Positions 1-8,555 of a DNA stretch of 28,773 nt are shown here, in pieces. Each line of letters begins with the position of its first letter. Within the stretch, counting starts at the first letter, position 1. The notes under the pieces are model-generated. The model made no database searches and had not been told where the DNA came from. It saw only the letters and a list, made by a program, of their open reading frames with translations. This DNA is from Rhodoferax sp. (GTDB lineage: Bacteria; Pseudomonadota; Gammaproteobacteria; Burkholderiales; Burkholderiaceae_C): assembly GCA_030833685.1 (NCBI GenBank), contig JAURGS010000003.1, positions 1 through 28,773 of the forward strand. Direction: 5' to 3'. A program made the translations under genes and the position numbers.

Positions 1-235
1 CGCCAGCACACCTACCCAGGAGTCCACGACAAAATCAGGCACACCGCTTTCAATGAAAGTGGCTACATCTGGCGGGGCCGAGGTGCGCTGGGCACCGGAG
101 ACAGCAATTGCGCGCAGCTTGCCCGACTTGACATGGCCCTGGGCACCTGCCACCGCGGTGTAGACCAGGGGGATGTTGCCGCCCAGCACATCGGTCATGG
201 CCTGGCCACCGCCCTTGTTGGGCACATGCATCAGG
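1..235 (-). pseudogene. Truncated Bug/TctC-type solute-binding protein (3' part only)
   Basis: Read on the minus strand, this segment encodes an uninterrupted stretch from LMHVPNKGGGQAMTDVLGG to DSWVGVLA, where the window ends. It corresponds to the C-terminal half of the Bug protein at 20021-21040. The DNA aligns without gaps to 20231-20465 with 21 mismatches counted by hand, about 91 percent identity. Homology stops sharply at 235, so the signal peptide and N-terminal lobe are missing. Most differences are silent or conservative (for example VPYKGG to VPNKGG), which suggests a copy that was functional until recently. The rest of its 3' end must lie left of the window. The call as a broken copy is firm; whether it arose by duplication, integration or recombination is inference. 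Confidence 0.85.
1..235. repeat. Left copy of long direct repeat (partner 20231-20465)
   Basis: The same 235 bases recur at 20231-20465 in the same orientation, offset by exactly 20,230 and without gaps. The match ends abruptly after TCAGG at 231-235 and 20461-20465. Both copies lie inside Bug-type binding-protein coding sequence. Because they are direct repeats, recombination between them would excise everything in between and rejoin the N-terminal part of the right copy to the C-terminal part of the left copy in frame. Confidence 0.9.
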
Positions 236-571
236 GAAATAAGCGCCTGCCTTGCTTGCTCCAGCATTGCTGCTGATCCAGCGGCGTTTTTCTCCGTCGC
301 CACATAAGCCTGCGCTGCATGTACCTGGCTGGATCGCTACGAGATGCTGTGTCCGATCCGGACCATCAAAAAATAACAAATGCGCCAAATAACATCTGCT
401 GATGTTTGACTTTCAGCAGCCAATGCTTGGGCAGTCTGCCAGCAAGTAAATTGTCCCCAAGCACTTGAACGTGTCCACGCGCAAAAATGGTCGCTGTGGT
501 AACTTCAAGAGTGTTAGCATGTAAAGATGACTGATCAGAATGTTGCTGGCACCGATACTGAAGGAGACAAG
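236..571. other. Junction and upstream region before the first carboxyltransferase gene
   Basis: No convincing gene lies here. Immediately right of the Bug break (236 to about 334) the minus-strand frame stays open and in phase with the Bug fragment, encoding an alanine-rich helical stretch (including AAQAYVATEKNAAGS) until a TAG near 335. This looks like a remnant of another gene, which I do not recognise. From about 340 the sequence is AT-richer and should contain the promoter of the downstream plus-strand gene. A perfect 7-base inverted repeat, CTGCTGA at 396-402 and TCAGCAG at 413-419 with a 10-base spacer, could be an operator; it has no T-run and is a poor terminator candidate. I could not assign a convincing -35/-10 pair. 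Confidence 0.5.
561..566 (+). promoter_or_regulatory. Ribosome binding site deciding the carboxyltransferase start
   Basis: AAGGAG sits five bases before the ATG at 572. An in-frame ATG at 527 lies 45 bases upstream and has no comparable site. The start at 572 also gives an N-terminus (MSWQNEVEQ) that parallels the second carboxyltransferase (MSFEKEIEE). Confidence 0.75.
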
Positions 572-2128
572 ATGAGTTGGCAGAACGAGGTCGAACAAAT
601 TGAATTGCGTAAGCAGTTTGCCCAGGAACTGGGCGGCGAGCAGGCTGTAGCCCGACAGCATTCACAGGGTCGATTGACCGCCCGAGAGCGTATCGATCGA
701 CTGGCCGATCCCGGCACGTGGTTCGAGATCGGAGCACTGACCGGAAAGGCTGAGTACGACGAAAACTGGCAGCTTAAAAAAGTCCGTGCTTCGAATGCAA
801 TTATTGGCACCGCGCGTATCGGCGGGCGCAAGGTTTCACTGGATGTCGACGATTTCACTGTGCGAGGCGGCTCGTCGGATGCCACGGTGTCTGATAAGTG
901 GATTTATGCTGAAAACTATGCTCTCGAGCACCGCCTGCCACTCATTCGCCTCGTTGAGAGTGCCGGCGGTAGTGTTCGCCTGGTGGAGCAGATGGGCGGA
1001 ACCAAAATTCCCGGATATCCAAACTGGCTGATGGCTGGGCAGCTCGGCGTCATTCCTGTCGTTGCGATAGCGTTGGGGCCTTGTGCAGGGCTCGGTGCTG
1101 TGAAAGCAGCCTGCGCGCATTTTTCCATCATGATCAAGGGAACCAGCCAGGTGATGGCGGGCGGACCGCCAGTGGTTGAGCGTGCCGGCATGGGCGATGA
1201 GCTCGACAAGAATGACCTAGGCGGCTCTCAGATCCATACCCGATCCGGTGTTATTGACAATGAAGCAGAAAGCGAAGAGCACGCATTCGAGCTTGCCCGA
1301 CGTTTCCTGTCCTACGTCCCTGATTCGGTCTATGAAATACCTCCGCGTATTGAGTGCGATGATCCGATTGACCGTCGTGAAGAGTCTTTGCTATCTATCA
1401 TTCCACGCGATCGTCGACAGGTATACCGCTCACGCCGTATCCTAGACCTGGTCTTTGACAAAGGCTCGGTCTTCGAGATTGCTCCTATGTTCGGGCGCTC
1501 ACTGGTGACCTGCCTTGCCCGGATCAACGGGTATCCGGTCGGTGTCATGATCAATGACCCCTTTCACAATGGAGGCGGTCTGAACCGTCCGGCAGCCGAG
1601 AAGATGGAGACTTTCGTAGATCTCTGCGATACCTTCCATTTACCCATAGTCAACTTTGTCGACCAGCCAGGTACCGTGGTGGGGATCGAAGGCGAAAAGA
1701 TGGGCAATGTACGCGGATCGGTACGAGTCATCTCGGCGATCGAGCAGTCCAAGGTCCCCTGGTGCGCGATAGTGATTAGGCGGCTCTACGGGCTTGCTGG
1801 AAATGCCTACGCTCGAATTCAGGGCATCAATCTGCATTACGCATGGCCTTCGGCTCGCTGGGGCTCTATCCCTATGCAAGGTGGCATCGAGGCCGCCTAT
1901 CGTGCAGAACTGGCTGCAATGCCCGAGGCTGAGCGCGCAGAACGGCTCGCTGAGCTAGAACGCAAATATGAGCATCTTGAATCGCCATTTCTGACTGCCG
2001 AAAAATTTCGTGTGCCAGATATCATCGATCCCCGTGACACGCGTCGGGTGCTGGCCCATTGGATTGAAGATGCGTGGCGGACGCTGCCTGAGCAGCTTGG
2101 GCCGCGTGGACGCACGATGCGCAAGTGA
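572..2128 (+). CDS. Acyl-CoA carboxylase carboxyltransferase subunit (PccB/AccD family), copy 1
   Basis: This 518-residue protein belongs to the biotin-dependent carboxyltransferase family, which moves carboxyl from carboxybiotin to an acyl-CoA in the cytoplasm. Both crotonase-fold halves are visible: the N-terminal half carries RLTARERIDRL and LVESAGGSVR (about 35-136) followed by KGTSQVMAGGPPVV. The C-terminal half carries VDQPGTVVGIEGEKMG and a tail with HYAWPSARWG. The length fits propionyl- or methylcrotonyl-CoA carboxylase beta chains. Substrate cannot be read from the sequence. The gene is followed 15 bases later by a hydrolase, probably in one transcript. No biotin carboxylase or carrier lies beside it; the nearest set is at 11373-12960, next to a second carboxyltransferase, so the two may share it. 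The family call is firm, the acyl-CoA unknown. Confidence 0.9.
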   Translation: MSWQNEVEQIELRKQFAQELGGEQAVARQHSQGRLTARERIDRLADPGTWFEIGALTGKAEYDENWQLKKVRASNAIIGTARIGGRKVSLDVDDFTVRGGSSDATVSDKWIYAENYALEHRLPLIRLVESAGGSVRLVEQMGGTKIPGYPNWLMAGQLGVIPVVAIALGPCAGLGAVKAACAHFSIMIKGTSQVMAGGPPVVERAGMGDELDKNDLGGSQIHTRSGVIDNEAESEEHAFELARRFLSYVPDSVYEIPPRIECDDPIDRREESLLSIIPRDRRQVYRSRRILDLVFDKGSVFEIAPMFGRSLVTCLARINGYPVGVMINDPFHNGGGLNRPAAEKMETFVDLCDTFHLPIVNFVDQPGTVVGIEGEKMGNVRGSVRVISAIEQSKVPWCAIVIRRLYGLAGNAYARIQGINLHYAWPSARWGSIPMQGGIEAAYRAELAAMPEAERAERLAELERKYEHLESPFLTAEKFRVPDIIDPRDTRRVLAHWIEDAWRTLPEQLGPRGRTMRK

Positions 2129-2143
2129 GCCTAATCGCGTCCG

Positions 2144-3088
2144 GTGAACTTTATCGATTCCCATCACCACCTCTGGGATCTTGGTCGTCACCATTACCCC
2201 TGGCTGGCTGAAGACGATCATGATCGAGGGTGGGGTGACTGGTCGGACTTACGCCGAAACTACACCGTTGTCGAACTGATGCGGGACCTTACTGAGCTCG
2301 AATCGGGGCCACCTTCAGGTCGTTCTGGTTCTAGCGGCACCTGGCGGCTTGTGGGGTCGGTTCATGTCCAGGCCAATATCGATGCGTCAGACCCTGTTGC
2401 CGAGACCCGCTGGATCGACAGCTTGGCGTCCGATCCGAACAATCCACGCGCGCTACCTACGGGCATCGTGGGCTGGGCTGATTTCAGTGACCCGGCCGTT
2501 GAAGCGCTGCTCGATGCTCATGCCCAGGTGTCTGATCGGATGCGAGGCATTCGGCAGGTGCTCAACCGACATCCAGATCATAGGCTCAACCGCGCAGTTT
2601 ACGACTTTCTGGCTGATGCCGGCTGGCGTGATCGAATCGGTGCGTTGAAGCGATATGACTGGTCATTCGACGCCCAGGTCTATTGGCATCAAATGAATTC
2701 GCTGGCCGCTCTTGCTACCCAGCACGACTCGATCACTTTCATTGTGGATCATGCCGGCATGCCAGTCGAGCGCGACAGTGATGCCCTAGCAAACTGGCGA
2801 AAGGGTCTTCGAACGCTGGCTGCCTGCCCCAATGTTGTGATCAAACTGTCGGGCTATGGGATGACAGATAACTTCTGGACAGTCGATCGTCTAAAGCCCT
2901 ACGTGATCGAACCTATTGAGTATTTTGGAGCGGATCGTGCGATGTTTGCTTCTAATTTTCCGGTTGATCGCCTGATGTCAAGCTATGCGCGACTTTGGCA
3001 AGCCTATGATGTGCTAACGCAGTATGCGTCTAGCACCGAGCGCGAAGCGCTTTTTTGGGGCACTGCCAGCCGTGTCTACCGAATTTGA
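2144..3088 (+). CDS. Amidohydrolase-fold metal-dependent hydrolase (COG3618 type, lactonase-like)
   Basis: This 314-residue protein matches the amidohydrolase-2 TIM-barrel family that includes L-fuconolactonase and 2-pyrone-4,6-dicarboxylate lactonase. Visible hallmarks are the N-terminal metal motif DSHHHLWDL (5-13), the strand motifs IRQVLNRHP, FIVDHAGMP and VVIKLSGYGM, and the terminal RAMFASNFPVDRL with its conserved aspartate. Members usually hydrolyse lactones or related cyclic esters. The start is GTG at 2144, 15 bases after the carboxyltransferase stop, with only a weak ribosome site, so translation may be coupled. It probably opens a ring or ester intermediate of the same pathway; the substrate is unknown. 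It converges on the CoA ligase genes, with 65 bases between the stops and no clear terminator hairpin. Confidence 0.82.
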   Translation: MNFIDSHHHLWDLGRHHYPWLAEDDHDRGWGDWSDLRRNYTVVELMRDLTELESGPPSGRSGSSGTWRLVGSVHVQANIDASDPVAETRWIDSLASDPNNPRALPTGIVGWADFSDPAVEALLDAHAQVSDRMRGIRQVLNRHPDHRLNRAVYDFLADAGWRDRIGALKRYDWSFDAQVYWHQMNSLAALATQHDSITFIVDHAGMPVERDSDALANWRKGLRTLAACPNVVIKLSGYGMTDNFWTVDRLKPYVIEPIEYFGADRAMFASNFPVDRLMSSYARLWQAYDVLTQYASSTEREALFWGTASRVYRI

Positions 3089-3153
3089 ACGCGAACAGTA
3101 CCATCTTTCTCAAGCAAGCATGCCGAGCAACTTGGCAGACACCACGTATTGTT

Positions 3154-4053
3154 TTACCGTTTCCTGAAAGCCTTGTTGAGTAGGTCCGGAATTTCGTCAA
3201 GAAGGGTTGCGACATCGATCCCGGAATGTTCCAGTAATTTCCGCTTGGCACTTGCACTGTCGGCGTCGGACTGGATCATCGCCGCAACGTGTCCAAATGA
3301 AGCGCCTCGAGGATAATGATCCTGAAACTCACCGACGACGATGGCCACCACGGGTTTTCGTAGAATTCCGATGCTTACAGCTTCTGCGACCTCGGCTTCA
3401 TGAGTGCCACCCGGTTCAGCATAGATCACCGATGCATCGGTTTCGGGATCATCCTCGAACATGCGCAGAATTTCCACCAGACGAAGACCAACGATTGGAT
3501 CACCACCCATCGAGACGGCGGTCGATACGCCCAAGCCGGCCTGCTTCAGTGTGTAGCTAATTTCAGCAGACATCCCGCCCGACCGGGAGCACACGCCAAT
3601 CCGCCCCGGAGCATAAATTGCGTCCGTTCGATCTCCCCCAATCCCCCCCATCTTGCATTGACCGGGCGAAATAAGACCGTTGGTATTAAAGCCCACTAGA
3701 TGGGCGCCGGCACGTCGGACCCGTGCAACTGCCCGGGCGGCATCGTGACGCGGCACGTTTTCCGCGAGGGAGAGCATCATCCCGATACCTGAATCAAGCG
3801 CCTCGTCGATGGCCTCTGCGACCGCCCGGGCGGGCACATAGATAGCACTTGCGTTGGCGCCCGTTGACCGAACCGCAGCTTCGACAGTATTGAAGATCGG
3901 TACGCCCTCAACTTGCTCTCCACCTCGTCCTGGCGTTACGCCTGCTACGATTCTTGTGCCGTAATCTAGGCAGTACTTGATGTCGAAACGTGCCTGTGAG
4001 CCGGTGGCACCCTGAACCAGAACTCTAGTGTCTCGATTGATCAGGATACTCAT
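3154..4053 (-). CDS. Succinyl-CoA synthetase alpha-like CoA ligase subunit (SucD family)
   Basis: This 299-residue protein has the SucD layout: an N-terminal CoA-binding Rossmann domain (VLVQGATGSQARFDIKYCLD, then GVTPGRGG) and a C-terminal ligase domain. The phosphorylated histidine of the family aligns with His255 in SFGHVAAMI, and the helix motif near it appears as EPGGTHEAEVAE (213-224). The usual NCPG before the P-G-x-C-K motif is changed to NTNG here. With the beta partner it should form an acyl-CoA from an acid, CoA and ATP or GTP through a phosphohistidine. The ATG overlaps the stop of the beta gene by four bases (ATGA), with AGGAG just upstream, indicating coupled, equimolar synthesis. 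Placement in a transporter operon argues for a dedicated organic-acid:CoA ligase, such as the malate-CoA ligase type, instead of the housekeeping TCA enzyme; that is inference. Confidence 0.85.
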   Translation of the reverse strand: MSILINRDTRVLVQGATGSQARFDIKYCLDYGTRIVAGVTPGRGGEQVEGVPIFNTVEAAVRSTGANASAIYVPARAVAEAIDEALDSGIGMMLSLAENVPRHDAARAVARVRRAGAHLVGFNTNGLISPGQCKMGGIGGDRTDAIYAPGRIGVCSRSGGMSAEISYTLKQAGLGVSTAVSMGGDPIVGLRLVEILRMFEDDPETDASVIYAEPGGTHEAEVAEAVSIGILRKPVVAIVVGEFQDHYPRGASFGHVAAMIQSDADSASAKRKLLEHSGIDVATLLDEIPDLLNKAFRKR

Positions 4054-5285
4054 GCGTTGTTCTCCTGAGGGGCGTGGGATGAGTCATCGCGTTCGCGAAC
4101 GGCTTGTACGATGGCCAGACAGGCCTGGGCCAGGCTGGCGCCGGGTGGTAGGTAGTTGATTCCTGGAAAGCGAGCCGCAATAGCTCGTGCTTCGGCCTCA
4201 TAAGGGCCAAAAAGCCGAACGACGATCGGAAATGTACGAGTATCGACCGACCGTCGATTCAGTACGATTTCAAGAGCCTGCATCATGATGTCGCAGCGCG
4301 CGAGCTGAAGAAAATTGCAACCCACCAGCAATCCCTTGACCTGTGGCCGATCCAGGATAGCGTCCAGTGTTGCTACTTGCTTATCGGGTGTGGGGGTGGG
4401 ACTGAAATCAGTGTGATTGGCTGGACGACCACCATAGTGAAGGATTAGGTCATGCTGGTAGAGGCTGGCACCACCGCCTGAGACAAGCAGCCCTATTTCG
4501 CCGTCGAGCTCGATGTAACGTGTTGCGCCTCCTGCAAAACGCTGATTGGCTTCTGCTACCCGTCGTTCGCCGGGCGTTAGCGGTCGACCCCCAGGGCCAG
4601 CCGTGTCCTCAGCCTGAGACTGCCAAGCAGGGTGCCTGAAGAGCGCGTTGTCATCGATCTCCATCATGGCGCCAACAATGACCCAATCTCCATGCGCAGT
4701 TTTCACCAGCGGATTGACTTCGAGCATCTGTGCATCGTGGTCGCGAAAGGCCGCGTATAGCCTGACGGTTAGTGCACCAAGCCCAGGTATCTGCCCCGAG
4801 GGCGCACCGGCTTGTTCCCACAATGCGGCGGCGTGCCAACTGCGCAAACCTTCCACCGGATCGATGTCAATCGAGATCAGTGCCTGCGGTGAATCGCGCG
4901 CGACCGCTTCGATGTCGACCCCTCCGCAAAGTGACGCCACGACTCGAGGGCCAAGATCGCCAAAGGCAAAGGCCAGATAGTATTCATCGGCAATTTCGAC
5001 AGCCTCTTCAACATAGACTTGTTCCACAGGCTTCTGATCGAGTGTAAGGGACAGGATTCGTGCCGCTGAGTCGGCTGATTGCGCAGCCGTGCAGACAGTG
5101 ACCGCGCCGGCTTTGCCTCGGCGACCTGCTGCGATCAAGGCCTTGATGGCCACGCGCCCATCAGGCCCGGCAAGCATCTTTGCATGCTGGTTTGCCTCGT
5201 CAGCTGATCGTGCGGCCTCTCCGCGTGGGACCGGCAGGCCCTCCTGCCTGAGCAACGCCTTGGATTGGTCTTCAAACAAACGCAT
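4050..5285 (-). CDS. Succinyl-CoA synthetase beta-like CoA ligase subunit (SucC family, ATP-grasp)
   Basis: This 411-residue protein is the nucleotide-binding partner of the SucD-like subunit. The N-terminus MRLFEDQSKALLRQEGLPVP is the typical ATP-grasp start, followed by IKALIAAGRRGKAG (the K-x-Q-x-x-x-G-x-R-G-K-A-G region, here diverged). Further on come a DIEAVARDSP stretch and MLEVNPLV, the conserved E-x-N-P-L-V metal and nucleotide site. The C-terminal flavodoxin-like domain carries LLVSGGGASL and LLVGCNFLQLARCD. The glutamine-for-alanine and other changes in the grasp loop distinguish it from housekeeping SucC. An AAGGA lies about nine bases before the ATG. It is 58 bases downstream of the permease gene and is probably transcribed with the TRAP genes. 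It should activate the imported acid; which acid is unknown. Confidence 0.85.
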   Translation of the reverse strand: MRLFEDQSKALLRQEGLPVPRGEAARSADEANQHAKMLAGPDGRVAIKALIAAGRRGKAGAVTVCTAAQSADSAARILSLTLDQKPVEQVYVEEAVEIADEYYLAFAFGDLGPRVVASLCGGVDIEAVARDSPQALISIDIDPVEGLRSWHAAALWEQAGAPSGQIPGLGALTVRLYAAFRDHDAQMLEVNPLVKTAHGDWVIVGAMMEIDDNALFRHPAWQSQAEDTAGPGGRPLTPGERRVAEANQRFAGGATRYIELDGEIGLLVSGGGASLYQHDLILHYGGRPANHTDFSPTPTPDKQVATLDAILDRPQVKGLLVGCNFLQLARCDIMMQALEIVLNRRSVDTRTFPIVVRLFGPYEAEARAIAARFPGINYLPPGASLAQACLAIVQAVRERDDSSHAPQENNA

Positions 5286-5343
5286 CGTTAGGCATCCTTC
5301 TCATGTCGATGATCACACGGGATATCTGTTGAATCGGTTTAGC

Positions 5344-6678
5344 TCACGTGAGCAGGTGATTTAGTAGCCCCAGCGTGGCACATGCAAGCAATCCGAATAC
5401 GATGATGAAAGCGATATTGCGACCCAGTACCAGCGAGCGCAGCGGTAGCCCGAATACGTTCGAGGTTACCACGACCGGTAGTGTCCAGGCCGAAGTAATG
5501 CTGTTCAATGCCCATGCGAGAACGACGATTTGCGCTAGAACCGGCGCAGCGATCGGCGCCTTGAGCAGCAGCGTCGACGGGATCAGCATTGATGCCGTGA
5601 TCATTGGATGGACACCGATCGCACCCAATACGACGATAGTAGTGACCTCAGCAAAAATGAGCAGGCTGGGCCATTCGATCAGTCTGAGAAGGGTTGGCCG
5701 TAGCTCGTCTGGCAGCTGAGCGCCCGCGATCGATCCCGCAAAAACCATCGATCCCGTCATGATCAGCAACTCATCGCCCATGCGCCCCGAACCCTCGACG
5801 ATTCGGCCCATTGCTTCACCCAGGCGGCGAGGTGCAGTCCATAGTAGAAAACCGATGCAAAGCAAGGGGGCCGTAAGTACGACCGATTGCAGGCCGCTCC
5901 AGCCTGTAATCGAACTGCAGACAGCGACGCTACCCACCAAAATCAGAGTTGGTGGTACTGTGGGCAGTAGTCGCTTCAGTGCTCGCACGATACCCACTAT
6001 GCGTAGGCTTCGATTAAAAATGAAGTGCGCGACCATGCCACCGATTGAGGCCAGACATAGTCCGATCGCGATCATCTGCCACGCCGCTATCCCAGGAACT
6101 AGCTGGCTCGCAACTGCAGTAGCAACGAAAAAAGGAGACCAAGCAATTGCAAGTCCCAATCCGCGTGTCCCGCACTCGGCGAGCCGTAAAGCTTCATCGG
6201 GCTCGATATCTTGGGGCAGCATCGGGCGCTGGACAGAAACATATCCTAGCGTGAGGATGGATCCGAGCATGTGCGCACCGCTGGTCATCCAAGCCATCCG
6301 CTCCGAGCGGTCCATGTCCGAGACCCGCTCACGAATGCGCGGGATAGTCGGGCTGGATTCAACGGCAACCCTGATAACGATCAGGGTGGGCAGAAAGGCT
6401 GCGATCACAGCCGCCGACGCAAGGCTCGAGACAATTGTTTCCGGATTTCCTGAACGCAGGATGACCACCATGGTGGCCAGCGTGATCAAGCTGAAGAGGA
6501 TTTGGATGTGGCGACTTGCCCGCGGCAAGGCCAAAGCCATCAGCGAGCCGAGTATCACAGCGCCGGTCAGGCCAGGTGTATTGCGCCCAGCCAGCAGGTG
6601 GAAAAGTGTTGTCAGCCAGATGGCGATGAACAGCCATCCGGAGACTACATGAATCGGGGTAGCCAGACTGAGAGCCAC
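5344..6678 (-). CDS. Unassigned multi-pass membrane permease
   Basis: This 444-residue protein is strongly hydrophobic, with roughly 11-12 predicted membrane segments spread over its length and a longer polar loop around residues 105-135 (SSPTIPRIRERVSDMDRSER). I do not recognise the family. The symmetrical layout, a second half with MTGSMVFAGSIAGAQLP and a final stretch with ALNSITSAWTLPVVVTSN, resembles ion-transporter-type carriers of organic anions, but no diagnostic motif is clear. The gene starts at GTG 6678 inside the 3' end of dctM (34-base overlap) and has no good ribosome site, so it is probably coupled to dctM. TRAP systems need only P, Q and M, so this extra carrier may be a second importer, an exporter of a product such as an anion, or a partner for a related substrate. 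Confidence 0.75.
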   Translation of the reverse strand: MALSLATPIHVVSGWLFIAIWLTTLFHLLAGRNTPGLTGAVILGSLMALALPRASRHIQILFSLITLATMVVILRSGNPETIVSSLASAAVIAAFLPTLIVIRVAVESSPTIPRIRERVSDMDRSERMAWMTSGAHMLGSILTLGYVSVQRPMLPQDIEPDEALRLAECGTRGLGLAIAWSPFFVATAVASQLVPGIAAWQMIAIGLCLASIGGMVAHFIFNRSLRIVGIVRALKRLLPTVPPTLILVGSVAVCSSITGWSGLQSVVLTAPLLCIGFLLWTAPRRLGEAMGRIVEGSGRMGDELLIMTGSMVFAGSIAGAQLPDELRPTLLRLIEWPSLLIFAEVTTIVVLGAIGVHPMITASMLIPSTLLLKAPIAAPVLAQIVVLAWALNSITSAWTLPVVVTSNVFGLPLRSLVLGRNIAFIIVFGLLACATLGLLNHLLT

Positions 6679-7907
6679 GGAAATGCCAGCACGATTCCTG
6701 CGTAGATGAGTCCGACCAGCATGAACCCCGGTACCGCACGAAATGCACGGTTCGGAGGTTCTCGGATTACCGCTGAGGCGGTATAGAGGCCGACACAGAC
6801 TGGTGGGGTCAGCATACCTAGACCGACCAGTCCGACCATGAACACATAAAACTGGAGCGGGTCGATCTTCATCGCGATGCAGAGCGGGTAGAAAACCGGC
6901 ACGGTCAGGTAAAACACAGGCACCACCTCTAGGAAGGTACCTAGCACAAGGAAAGTAAGGCCGGCAAGCAGCATGAATGACACCGGGCCAATGTTGTACT
7001 CAACAAAGAAAGCGATGATGGACTGGGGCGTTTTCGTGTAGGTAAGGACGATCGAGAAATAAACGGCCATCGCGATGATCGCGAAAATAGCAGTTGTCGT
7101 TTCAGCCGTCGACTTAAGTGAGCGAACAAAGCCCCGCCATGTCAGCTCGCGATAAATAAGTGTTCCAAGGAGAATCGCGTAGATGCTAGCAACCGATGCC
7201 GATTCGGCTGGCGTCATGAACCCTCGATAGAGTCCGCCCAAAATTAGTACTGGCAGAATAAGCGCCGGTCCGGCAGCAACAAACGCTCGAATGCGGACAC
7301 TCAGTGGCTCAACCGGCGAGCGTGGAATATGCCTGCAATACCACATCGAATAGACTAGCAGCAGGCCCATGAGTACCAGACCCGGAAAGATGCCCGCCGC
7401 GAAGGTCTTTGACACCGGTACATGCGTAATTGCGCTGAAAATAATCGCGGTGTTGCTCGGCGGAATCAGGGCATCAATCAGCGCGGCAGCGGCAGTCAGA
7501 ACGACGACGAATGGCTTGGGATAGCCCTTTTCGATCATCGGGGGCATCATTACTGAGCCTATTGCGACGATCGACGCGAGGATCGATCCGGAAATTGCGC
7601 TAAAGATGCCAATAGCAAAAAGCAGAGCGACTGCCATGCCCCCAGGCAAGTGCCCGACCATCGCAATGCCCAAGTTGACCAGCCGCCGTGCTGAGCCACC
7701 ATGCAACATCACTGCACCGGCAAAAATGAAGATTGGGATGGCAACCAGCACCTGCTTGGTCATTGCATCAAAAGAGACCTGCATAAGGGTGTGTGATGGC
7801 AGTCCCAGGACGTCGAGCGCAATGGCCGCCGAGCCCGCACCAAACACCAGGAAAAGCGGTACCGACAGCGCCATGCCGACCATTGCCAGTAGGACGTATC
7901 CTGTCAC
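6645..7907 (-). CDS. dctM: TRAP transporter large permease (DctM family)
   Basis: This 420-residue inner-membrane protein has the DctM pattern: about 12 membrane segments, the early IPIFIFAGAVMLHGGSARRL, the FSAISGSILASIVAIGSVM and MIEKGYPKPFVVVLTAAAAL stretches, and the conserved PPSNTAIIF. It forms the sodium-driven translocation channel with DctQ and receives substrate from DctP in the periplasm. It begins with GTG at 7907, overlapping the dctQ stop by four bases (GTGA), and overlaps the following permease gene by 34 bases, so the three membrane genes form one translational unit. The substrate class of TRAP carriers is usually a carboxylate or sulfonate; nothing in this subunit fixes which. 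Confidence 0.95.
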   Translation of the reverse strand: MTGYVLLAMVGMALSVPLFLVFGAGSAAIALDVLGLPSHTLMQVSFDAMTKQVLVAIPIFIFAGAVMLHGGSARRLVNLGIAMVGHLPGGMAVALLFAIGIFSAISGSILASIVAIGSVMMPPMIEKGYPKPFVVVLTAAAALIDALIPPSNTAIIFSAITHVPVSKTFAAGIFPGLVLMGLLLVYSMWYCRHIPRSPVEPLSVRIRAFVAAGPALILPVLILGGLYRGFMTPAESASVASIYAILLGTLIYRELTWRGFVRSLKSTAETTTAIFAIIAMAVYFSIVLTYTKTPQSIIAFFVEYNIGPVSFMLLAGLTFLVLGTFLEVVPVFYLTVPVFYPLCIAMKIDPLQFYVFMVGLVGLGMLTPPVCVGLYTASAVIREPPNRAFRAVPGFMLVGLIYAGIVLAFPWLSVWLPRFM

Positions 7908-8425
7908 AGCTGTTCTCCCGCGACCCGAACCCGCTGGTCACACCATTCCCCGATCAGGCTCTCAAGGCAGAAGTTGGCCGCTAACAAAAATCCAATCGGG
8001 TAAGACATATAGAGGTACCAAAGTGGGAACTCGATCTCGGTGGTAGAAAGCTGTCCGAGTTTTGCGTAAAAGCTGGTTGTGGAGATACCGAAGATTCCCA
8101 TCAACAGAGTGGCCAGCAGGCAGATCATCAGGACAAGTATCCGAAGGTAGCGCAGTCTTTTGCCACTCAGAAAATGGGGCAGCACATCAACGGTGATGTG
8201 TGAATCACGGCGCAGCAGGATGCCAAGCACCGGGAAAACCATCCAGGGAACGAGTTGAGGTGCGGTTTCGGCAAGAAAAGAGTAGCCTTCGCCGGTCAAC
8301 GCGCGCACCGCGAAGCTCGCGAAAGGCAGCACGACGACAACTGCAACCACCACACTAGCCAGCGCCAGCAACACGCCTTCTAGCCCGTCATTGAATCGTC
8401 GATAACAATGATAAAACTCCGTCAA
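7904..8425 (-). CDS. dctQ: TRAP transporter small permease (DctQ family)
   Basis: This 173-residue protein has four membrane segments in the usual DctQ arrangement: residues about 17-40, 52-70, a central helix near 95-115 with LVLMICLLATLLMGIFG, and a last one near 135-155 ending in LANFCLESL. The family motif around the second segment (PQLVPWMVFPVLGILLRRDSH, read here in pieces) is present. It scaffolds DctM in the inner membrane. The start is TTG at 8425, supported by TAGGAG six bases upstream; the next residues fit the normal short cytoplasmic N-terminus. A 130-base gap separates it from the binding-protein gene, which in many TRAP operons is the place where mRNA stability sets a higher binding-protein level. 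Confidence 0.92.
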   Translation of the reverse strand: MTEFYHCYRRFNDGLEGVLLALASVVVAVVVVLPFASFAVRALTGEGYSFLAETAPQLVPWMVFPVLGILLRRDSHITVDVLPHFLSGKRLRYLRILVLMICLLATLLMGIFGISTTSFYAKLGQLSTTEIEFPLWYLYMSYPIGFLLAANFCLESLIGEWCDQRVRVAGEQL

Positions 8426-8431
8426 GTCGAT

Positions 8432-8437
8432 CTCCTA
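8432..8437 (-). promoter_or_regulatory. Ribosome binding site supporting the TTG start of dctQ
   Basis: On the minus strand TAGGAG lies six bases ahead of the TTG at 8425. No ATG or GTG in frame is better placed, so the rare TTG start is preferred. Confidence 0.65.
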
Positions 8438-8555
8438 CGAGGGGGAATTGTCAGTAACGTGGAGTGCGATGTCACGGCCATCCACCTCGCGCTCCTCGAG
8501 CAAACTGGTCGAACCGCGCGGATCTCCGGTACATGCCAATGTATAGTGCGGGCGC

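Noticed and set aside
396..419. Seven-base inverted repeat as an intrinsic terminator
   Set aside because: The stem is short, the loop is 10 bases and no T-run follows on either strand, so at most it is a weak operator candidate.
527..571. Longer start for the first carboxyltransferase
   Set aside because: ATG 572 has AAGGAG five bases upstream and matches the paralogue's N-terminus; the 15 extra residues have no support.
5759..6652. 297-codon plus-strand open frame opposite the permease
   Set aside because: The minus-strand frame encodes a coherent hydrophobic membrane protein; this one is rich in Arg, Ser, Thr and Met without any domain pattern and is a shadow of it.
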